A stretch of 21,188 bases of DNA, from contig CAZIMF010000012.1 in NCBI GenBank assembly GCA_964540445.1, positions 1-21,188 on the forward strand, read 5' to 3'. This stretch comes from JALQXV01 sp964540445 (GTDB lineage Bacteria > Patescibacteriota > Saccharimonadia > Saccharimonadales > 2-12-FULL-41-12). Below the pieces are notes generated by a model. It saw only the letters and a program-made list of their open reading frames with translations, was not told the origin of the DNA and did no database searches. Made by a program: the position numbers and the translations under genes. Below are positions 16,292 through 21,188 of this stretch, piece after piece (the stretch's first letter is position 1; each line of letters opens with the position of its first letter).

Positions 16292-17971
16292 ATGTTTAAG
16301 AGAGCTAAGTCCGTAATTCTTAAGAGTGGATCGATACGGATTGAAGTACTATTCCTAATTGGACTGGCAATACTATTGCTGAATATGATCAGGCTTTACC
16401 TCACTATCCCATACAATAGTGACGATGTCTCGCAGCAAGCTCTTCTGCAGCAATGGTTAAACTACGGCTTTGCTACAACATGGTTTCCTGTAGATACATT
16501 TATTCTCAAATTTCCTATCCATTTCTTAATTGATGTAATCGGTCTATCGCCTCGACATACTGCATTTGTGTCTATGGTATTTATGAATGTCGTTGCTTAT
16601 CTGATAACTTTTATCTCATTCCGGTCTCTATCGCGGTCAATTTTTAAAATTAACAATGACGTGTATTGGGTGCTGCCTTTACTCTTTGTATATTCAATAA
16701 ATTCACTTCAATTCTCGTATTCAATTAAGAATAGTAACCTTCGTATTATTGAGTCGGCCATCATGTTCGGCATACTTGCCTTGGTTGCTCGCTGGGTAAC
16801 AGCCAAAAGATCCTCCAGACAATCACACCAGATAAGAGCATGGCTAGGAATTTCTTTGTCTGCTATTGGGTTAGGTCTGTTTTACTATAATGATCCGGCG
16901 TTTGTTGTTTTTCTGGGGACGGCTTTGGCCACACTATTACTTATATTAGGAATAAATTTTACCAGAAATAAATACATTTTTTATAAGCTTACATACTTTA
17001 TTGTCGTATCGTTACTGGCTTTTAAAATCTTTGAAAAACTGTTTAGTGCATTAGGCTTTAAATCGTATGAGACATATGCTAACTTTGTTGATTACGACAA
17101 ATTTTGGGCCAGTCTTTCAAATGCACTGCACGGGCTACTTACTATATTTGGGGCAGACTTCTTTGGAAAACTTGCGTCTTCATTTGTTTCAATTCGGGCA
17201 ATAGGTGCATTTGCTATCCTGAATTTGTTTGTGTACTTTCTCTATAAATACTTTAGATCCATTAAAATAAGCGACATCAATCCATGGGAATTTTTAATAG
17301 CATCACAACCAGTCCTTATATTTGTCGGATACTTTATAAGTGAAAATTCAACAGACTTATTTACCGCGAGGTATTTGTACTTGCTACCTTTCTACATGGT
17401 TTTGATTGTAGCGCTTAGCCTCACCAAATTAATAAGACCTCGCTTCCGAGTCTACATTTTAACTTTTATTCTACTGATAACCTCGCTAAACGTTCTATCC
17501 TCAATTGCTAATATTTACCATGCGAGAAATAACTATAATCCAGCAGATAATCACAGAAACGAACTCCAGCTAAAAATCGTCGATGCAGTAACAGCAGAAG
17601 GTCTCACCAAAGGCTATGCTGGGTTCTGGTCGACAAATATCAATAACTATTTTTCAGACGGTAAGCTTGCGATAACTCCAATTTCTTGCAATGAGCCACA
17701 GACACGAATTTTTAATTGGCTGTATACTGAAAAGCTTAGTAAGATTCATGCCGATAAAACATTCCTAATCGTTTCAAAAGGGAACGAAGCTGCGCCGCCA
17801 GATTATGGAAAACTTGTGGCTAGACAATACGAGTGTAATGTTGATAAGTTAAATGTGGAATTTGGGGTTCCAAGTAAAATACTCCAGCTGACACCAAACA
17901 CCGAAATATTTGTGTATGACTATGATATTGGAACCCGGTTTGGACAAAGAATAAACGAAAGGACGCCTTAG
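16292..17971 (+). CDS. Multi-span membrane protein, possible GT-C-type glycosyltransferase
   Basis: 559 aa. A first membrane segment at about 17-36 is followed by an outer loop with YNSDDVSQQALLQQW (41-55; Asp44, Asp45), placing an acidic pair where GT-C enzymes have their catalytic residue. About nine or ten more hydrophobic segments run to around residue 405. The C-terminal ~150 residues are soluble and contain WSTNINNYF and three cysteine-containing stretches. I do not recognise a named family; a polyprenyl-phosphate-sugar-dependent transferase is the best guess. Arginine codons are largely AGA/AGG, as in the gene at 10181. The next gene, a methyltransferase, begins on the very next base after the TAG stop, so they are likely co-translated. 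Only a weak AGG precedes this ATG. Confidence 0.75.
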   Translation: MFKRAKSVILKSGSIRIEVLFLIGLAILLLNMIRLYLTIPYNSDDVSQQALLQQWLNYGFATTWFPVDTFILKFPIHFLIDVIGLSPRHTAFVSMVFMNVVAYLITFISFRSLSRSIFKINNDVYWVLPLLFVYSINSLQFSYSIKNSNLRIIESAIMFGILALVARWVTAKRSSRQSHQIRAWLGISLSAIGLGLFYYNDPAFVVFLGTALATLLLILGINFTRNKYIFYKLTYFIVVSLLAFKIFEKLFSALGFKSYETYANFVDYDKFWASLSNALHGLLTIFGADFFGKLASSFVSIRAIGAFAILNLFVYFLYKYFRSIKISDINPWEFLIASQPVLIFVGYFISENSTDLFTARYLYLLPFYMVLIVALSLTKLIRPRFRVYILTFILLITSLNVLSSIANIYHARNNYNPADNHRNELQLKIVDAVTAEGLTKGYAGFWSTNINNYFSDGKLAITPISCNEPQTRIFNWLYTEKLSKIHADKTFLIVSKGNEAAPPDYGKLVARQYECNVDKLNVEFGVPSKILQLTPNTEIFVYDYDIGTRFGQRINERTP

Positions 17972-18691
17972 GTGACAGATAACAAATTAGTATATGAAGG
18001 TCGTGACCTTGAGGCAATGGATTTTGCGGTGAAGTATCATACTTGGGTACTCAATATTTTTAAACCCTATCTAGGGAGTACGATTTTAGAAGTTGGGGCA
18101 GGTAGCGGCTCCTTTACCGATTTAATGATACAGGTGAGTCCAAAAAAGATTATCGCGATTGAGCCATCAGACGAAATGTACCCGTTACTTCAAAAGACGG
18201 CCAAGGGGCATAAGAATTTGATTGAAACGCACAAGAAGTATTTCTCGGATATTCGAGGGGAACTCAAAAAGAAAAAAGTTGATTCAGCTGTTTACATCAA
18301 TGTATTTGAACATATAGAAGATGATGAACAGGAACTTAGATATCTATACGAGACGTTACCACAAGGTGCGCACATATGTATCTTTGTGCCCGCCGGACCG
18401 GCGCTTATGAGTGACTTCGACCGAAGTATTGGACATTATCGTCGGTACACTAAGAAAGAATTAGTTGATAAGGCGGAGGCCGCTGGATTTACAATTAAGC
18501 TAGCTCGGCGTTTTGATTTTGCGGGCATACTGCCGTGGTACCTAAAGTTCACGTTAATGAAATCAACCAAGATGGAGCCAGGTCTGGCAAAGGTGTACGA
18601 CAATGTAGTGGTGCCGATTGTCAGTCGCCTTGAAAAAATTAACGAACCGTTATTTGGCAAAAATGTTATTCTCGTTGCAGAGAAAAAGTAA
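17972..18691 (+). CDS. Class I SAM-dependent methyltransferase
   Basis: 239 aa cytoplasmic methyltransferase. Motif I is ILEVGAGSGSF at residues 38-48 and the acidic ribose-binding residue is in AIEPSDEM near 62-69. AVYINVFEHIEDD matches motif II/post-II of Methyltransf_11-type enzymes. The later segment FVPAGPALMSDFD, with GHYRRYTKKEL, is typical of a subgroup that often sits beside polyprenyl-sugar GT2 genes, as it does here. The substrate is unknown and may be a glycan or its lipid carrier. It starts at GTG immediately after the upstream stop, with AAAGGA about 8 nt before, so it is coupled to the GT-C-like gene. It converges on the GT2 gene with 1 nt between stop codons. Confidence 0.88.
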   Translation: MTDNKLVYEGRDLEAMDFAVKYHTWVLNIFKPYLGSTILEVGAGSGSFTDLMIQVSPKKIIAIEPSDEMYPLLQKTAKGHKNLIETHKKYFSDIRGELKKKKVDSAVYINVFEHIEDDEQELRYLYETLPQGAHICIFVPAGPALMSDFDRSIGHYRRYTKKELVDKAEAAGFTIKLARRFDFAGILPWYLKFTLMKSTKMEPGLAKVYDNVVVPIVSRLEKINEPLFGKNVILVAEKK

Positions 18692-18692
18692 G

Positions 18693-19406
18693 TTACTTAA
18701 ACCAGTTGTACTTTAGAATTTGGCCGATGGCGTTAATGCCGTCGCGCATGCCGATTTTTTTGCCTTCTTCTTTGCTGCGGCCATAGTAGGCAATGCCAAC
18801 CTCGTAAACACGCACTTTGGCCTTAGCAATCTTAGCCGTGATCTCAGGCTCAAAACCAAAGCGGGCAGACTTAAGCGAAGGGGCGATTTCGCGGATTAAA
18901 TCACCTTTAAACATCTTGTAGCAGGTTTCCATGTCGGTCAGGTTTAGCCCAGTGAGCATGTTTGACATGCCAGTCAGAAATTTGTTGGCCAGTTGGTTGC
19001 GATAATAAATAATGCGGCGTGGTTCACCGCCAATAAACCGGGAGCCATAGACAACGTCGGCCTGGCCGCGTTCAATTGGGTAGAGCAACTTTGTATAGTC
19101 CTGAGGATCATATTCTAAGTCGGCATCTTGAACGATAACAACGTCACCGGTAGATTCAATGAGGCCTCTTTTTACGGCTGCACCTTTGCCATGGTTGTGG
19201 TCTTGCAATAAAACGGTATATTTTTTTGGATCCAGTTTCTTTAGGACTGCGCGGGTACCATCTTTTGAGCAGTCGTCAACAATAATGACCTCTTTTTTTA
19301 TAGCGCCTAAATTAACGTTATCAACCTCTTCGAGAATGGCATGGATAGTATTCTCTTCGTTATAGCAGGGTATAACAATAGAGAGTTTTTTAATTATTTG
19401 TCTCAT
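18693..19406 (-). CDS. GT2 glycosyltransferase, polyprenyl/dolichyl-phosphate mannose synthase-like
   Basis: 237 aa enzyme that probably transfers mannose (or glucose) from a nucleotide sugar to a polyprenyl phosphate on the cytoplasmic face. The GT-A core shows LSIVIPCYNEENTI at the N-terminus, VIIVDDCSKDGT, HGKGAAVKRGL, the metal-binding QDADLEYDP, YGSRF, and DMETCYKMF, in the order of DPM1-like GT2 enzymes. There is no C-terminal membrane domain, so it is the short DPM1-type form and depends on a partner or peripheral binding. The divergent neighbour encodes a GtrA-like membrane protein, a common partner. GDP-mannose from ManC/ManB is the natural donor here, though UDP-glucose cannot be excluded. 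The ATG has a TAGAAT -10 about 12 nt upstream and no SD, predicting a near-leaderless mRNA. Confidence 0.9.
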   Translation of the reverse strand: MRQIIKKLSIVIPCYNEENTIHAILEEVDNVNLGAIKKEVIIVDDCSKDGTRAVLKKLDPKKYTVLLQDHNHGKGAAVKRGLIESTGDVVIVQDADLEYDPQDYTKLLYPIERGQADVVYGSRFIGGEPRRIIYYRNQLANKFLTGMSNMLTGLNLTDMETCYKMFKGDLIREIAPSLKSARFGFEPEITAKIAKAKVRVYEVGIAYYGRSKEEGKKIGMRDGINAIGQILKYNWFK

Positions 19407-19412
19407 AATTCA

Positions 19413-19426
19413 GGTATAATTCTACC
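19413..19426. promoter_or_regulatory. Overlapping divergent -10 boxes
   Basis: On the + strand TATAAT (19415-19420) ends 11 nt before the GtrA-like ATG. On the - strand TAGAAT (19424-19419) ends 12 nt before the GT2 ATG. The two overlap within a near-palindrome GGTATAATTCTACC, so the whole 25-bp gap is one two-way promoter with leaders of about 5 nt each way. No good -35 boxes were found. Confidence 0.5.
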
Positions 19427-19431
19427 AGTAA

Positions 19432-19869
19432 ATGAGTCATATTAGAAAACTTGCCGATTATTTGCGGCTTATTAAAAAGAGTCTTGCCCGATTTGTCGCA
19501 GTTGGTGCTGCTGGCTTTGTTATTAACTTCGCCATTCTGACTGTTCTGTATAAAGTTTTAAATTTTAATATTCTTCCATCTCAGCTGATTGGTGCCGAAG
19601 TAGCAATTCTTTCCAATTTTTATTTACACAATAACTGGACCTTCAAAGATGCAGTAAAAAACTCATTAATTACTCGACTTATAGAGTTTCACGCCAGTTC
19701 ATGGATAGGTTCGGCTATTACCACTGTAACCTTAATCTTTCTTGTTGATCGGGGTATGCAATATTTAATCGCCTTAATAATCGGTGCAATTATAGCGCTC
19801 GTCTGGAATTTCTTCTGGACTAGGTTTATCATATGGAAACCAAAAGAAAGTTCTTATGAAGAAGACTGA
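19432..19869 (+). CDS. GtrA-like membrane protein (putative lipid-linked sugar flippase)
   Basis: 145 aa with four membrane segments, at about residues 20-42, 47-66, 90-106 and 110-130. The opening RFVAVGAAGFVINFAIL and the turn SNFYLHNNWTF are characteristic of the GtrA family, with WNFFWTRFIIW in the last span. Family members are proposed to flip polyprenyl-phosphate sugars, or to support enzymes that make and use them. Divergent pairing with a polyprenyl-phosphate-sugar-type GT2 fits. The ATG is preceded by TATAAT and no SD, so the transcript would be near-leaderless. Start at 19432 gives the usual short cytoplasmic basic N-terminus. The following gene is 70 nt downstream with its own SD. 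Confidence 0.88.
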   Translation: MSHIRKLADYLRLIKKSLARFVAVGAAGFVINFAILTVLYKVLNFNILPSQLIGAEVAILSNFYLHNNWTFKDAVKNSLITRLIEFHASSWIGSAITTVTLIFLVDRGMQYLIALIIGAIIALVWNFFWTRFIIWKPKESSYEED

Positions 19870-19939
19870 CGAGAAGCAACTAGTCGTATTTTTATTAAGC
19901 AGGCGGTAAAAAGTTTTCGAACTGAAAAGGGGCTATAAC

Positions 19940-20878
19940 GTGGCAAAAAGAATTTTAGTAACGGGCGGCGCGGGGTTTGTTGGCTCACATTTATGCGAAA
20001 GACTACTGCGGGATGGCCATGAAGTCTTGTGCGTCGACAATTTTTTTACCGGAAGACGACGTAATATCCATAAACTTATCGATAACAAGAATTTTGAATT
20101 ATTGAGACATGATGTGACGGTTCCGCTTTTTGTCGAAGTAGATCAGATCTATAACCTGGCTTGCCCAGCATCACCGGTACACTACCAATTTGACCCTATC
20201 CAAACTACAAAAACGAGCGTCCACGGGGCTATTAACATGCTAGGGCTGGCAAAACGCACAAAAGCACGTATTTTACAGGCCTCAACCAGCGAAGTGTACG
20301 GCGATCCAGATGTGCATCCACAACCAGAATCGTACTGGGGTAAAGTTAACCCAATTGGTATTCGATCATGCTATGACGAAGGTAAGCGCTGTGCTGAAAC
20401 ATTGTTCTTTGATTATTATCGCCAAGCTCAAACAGATATTCGGGTAGTCCGCATCTTCAATACCTATGGTCCAAACATGAACCCGGGAGACGGCAGAGTA
20501 GTATCTAATTTCATAGTTCAGGCCCTGACCAATGAAGACATTACTATTTATGGGGATGGCTCGCAAACAAGAAGCTTTCAGTATGTGGACGATTTAGTAG
20601 AGGGCATGGTGCAGATGATGGATAATGAACATGGCTTTATCGGGCCAGTTAACATAGGGAATCCAGGTGAATTTACAATAAAAGAGCTAGCCGAAAAAAT
20701 ATTAGAAATGGTACCAAACACCAAGAGTAGGTTGATTTATAAAGACCTACCTTCTGATGATCCCAAGCAGCGACAACCCGATATAAGTCTTGCTAAAGAA
20801 AAACTTAATTGGGCGCCCAAAGTAAAACTTGAAGACGGGCTAATCCCAACAATTGAGTACTTTAAAACAGTAATATAA
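19940..20878 (+). CDS. uxs: UDP-glucuronate decarboxylase / UDP-xylose synthase (extended SDR)
   Basis: Converts UDP-glucuronate to UDP-xylose with bound NAD, giving a pentose donor for the glycan. The 312 aa protein is full length for bacterial UXS. The NAD-binding GGAGFVGSH is at residues 9-17 and VDNFFTG at 32-38. YNLACPASPVHYQFDPI at 71-87 is a UXS hallmark, as is the ASTSEVYGDP catalytic Thr/Ser-Glu block at 114-123. Catalytic Y145-D-E-G-K149 and RIFNTYGPNM at 171-180 follow. No UDP-glucose dehydrogenase is present in the window. The start is GTG with AAAAGGGG about 7 nt upstream, stronger than the in-frame alternatives. The 70-nt gap before it shows no clear promoter or terminator. Its stop faces the cupin gene 4 nt away. 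Other 4,6-modifying SDRs are less likely because of the PASP motif. Confidence 0.92.
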   Translation: MAKRILVTGGAGFVGSHLCERLLRDGHEVLCVDNFFTGRRRNIHKLIDNKNFELLRHDVTVPLFVEVDQIYNLACPASPVHYQFDPIQTTKTSVHGAINMLGLAKRTKARILQASTSEVYGDPDVHPQPESYWGKVNPIGIRSCYDEGKRCAETLFFDYYRQAQTDIRVVRIFNTYGPNMNPGDGRVVSNFIVQALTNEDITIYGDGSQTRSFQYVDDLVEGMVQMMDNEHGFIGPVNIGNPGEFTIKELAEKILEMVPNTKSRLIYKDLPSDDPKQRQPDISLAKEKLNWAPKVKLEDGLIPTIEYFKTVI

Positions 20879-20882
20879 ATAG

Positions 20883-21188
20883 TTAGCCGCGGCCGTAGTG
20901 GTCTGCGAGTCTAACGATATCTGCTTCATTAGACGGATTGCCTTCGACAGTGTGCTGCCAAATTTCGGCAACCACACCCCAGTCATCAAGGCCGATAAGT
21001 CGGTGGCGAACTTGATTGTCGTGTTGTACGGATTCACCAGTTGCAAGCGTCTGAACCGTTTCCGGCTCAGTATCATCCTGGCTATCCTTAAACCCAACCG
21101 GACCAACTACGGCCTTCCAAAGTTCTGCACGGCGATCATGCTTTTGCCAAGACAATATTTCGTGTGGCCCAACCAACAGAATTTTTGG
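20883..21188 (-). CDS. Mannose-6-phosphate isomerase-type cupin, 5' partial
   Basis: The frame is open to the window edge, so only the C-terminal ~101 residues are seen. They read PKILLVGPHEILSWQ, then KHDRRAELWKAVVGPVG, and end with NEADIVRLADHYGR. The same order (PK.L.V.PG..LS.Q.H..R.EHW.VV.G ... E.DIVR..DDYGR) marks the type II mannose-6-phosphate isomerase cupin, alone or fused to ManC. Compared with that pattern, several metal-binding His positions look changed (KHD rather than HHH), so the metal site deserves attention. It would supply mannose-6-phosphate to the ManB and ManC encoded elsewhere here. A TTG at 21176 has no SD and splits the first conserved block, so it is unlikely to be the start. 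Confidence 0.82.
   Translation of the reverse strand, partial: PKILLVGPHEILSWQKHDRRAELWKAVVGPVGFKDSQDDTEPETVQTLATGESVQHDNQVRHRLIGLDDWGVVAEIWQHTVEGNPSNEADIVRLADHYGRG

Noticed and set aside
18686..18698. Palindrome AAGTAAGTTACTT at the methyltransferase/GT2 junction
   Set aside because: The 1-nt centre cannot form a hairpin loop, and it follows largely from two opposed TAA stops.
19866..19895. Weak stem followed by TATTTTTATT after the GtrA-like gene
   Set aside because: Only about 4 bp can pair and the loop is long, too weak to call a terminator.
1..21188. CRISPR arrays, tRNAs, rRNAs, insertion sequences, attachment sites
   Set aside because: No short direct-repeat/spacer pattern, cloverleaf, transposase or integrase motif was seen; the only large repeats are the protein-coding FW units.

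Overview
This is a gene-dense bacterial window, almost wholly given over to making and displaying a cell-surface glycan. Codon use, very short intergenic gaps and a secreted protein of a type shared by Actinobacteria and Candidatus Saccharibacteria suggest a Patescibacteria/CPR genome, most likely Saccharibacteria. That placement is inferred from family resemblance, not proven. TGA ends several genes here, four of them inside 4-nt overlaps with the next start, so the standard bacterial code applies and not the UGA=Gly code of SR1/Gracilibacteria.

Region 1 (1-6503, + strand) is an export and assembly cassette of five genes joined by 4-nt ATGA/GTGA overlaps. It holds the 3' part of an O-antigen-type ABC ATPase with a C-terminal glycan-recognition domain (Wzt-like), an FkbM methyltransferase with a coiled coil and a basic tail, and three GT4 glycosyltransferases. 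The first of these GTs carries a second, apparently degenerate GT half. The layout recalls ABC-exported polysaccharides whose chain is capped by a methyltransferase and then recognised by the Wzt C-terminal domain.

Region 2 (6508-10062, - strand) has a good promoter, a membrane-anchored small protein, and a large secreted protein with a signal peptide, an actinobacterial-type N-terminal domain and four tandem NBR1/FW-like Ig repeats. An in-frame TGA interrupts the large gene at a conserved Gly codon of repeat 2; the frame stays open for another 434 codons.

Region 3 (10181-19869) contains three large multi-membrane-span proteins that look like GT-C glycosyltransferases, mannose-1-phosphate guanylyltransferase (ManC), phosphomannomutase (ManB), a SAM methyltransferase, a polyprenyl-phosphate-mannose-synthase-like GT2 and a GtrA-like membrane protein. 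Together they suggest a route from mannose phosphates to GDP-mannose, then to a lipid-linked sugar, flipping, and transfer outside the membrane.

Region 4 (19940-21188) has a UDP-glucuronate decarboxylase (UDP-xylose synthase) and, on the - strand, the 3' part of a mannose-6-phosphate-isomerase-type cupin.

Strand switches are frequent. All four convergent junctions have at most 5 nt between stop codons and no recognisable intrinsic terminator. Several operon-leading genes have a -10 box only about 10 nt before the start codon, implying leaderless or nearly leaderless mRNAs, whereas many internal genes have Shine-Dalgarno sequences. No tRNA, rRNA, CRISPR array or transposase was seen, and there is no stretch over 300 bp without a gene or gene remnant.
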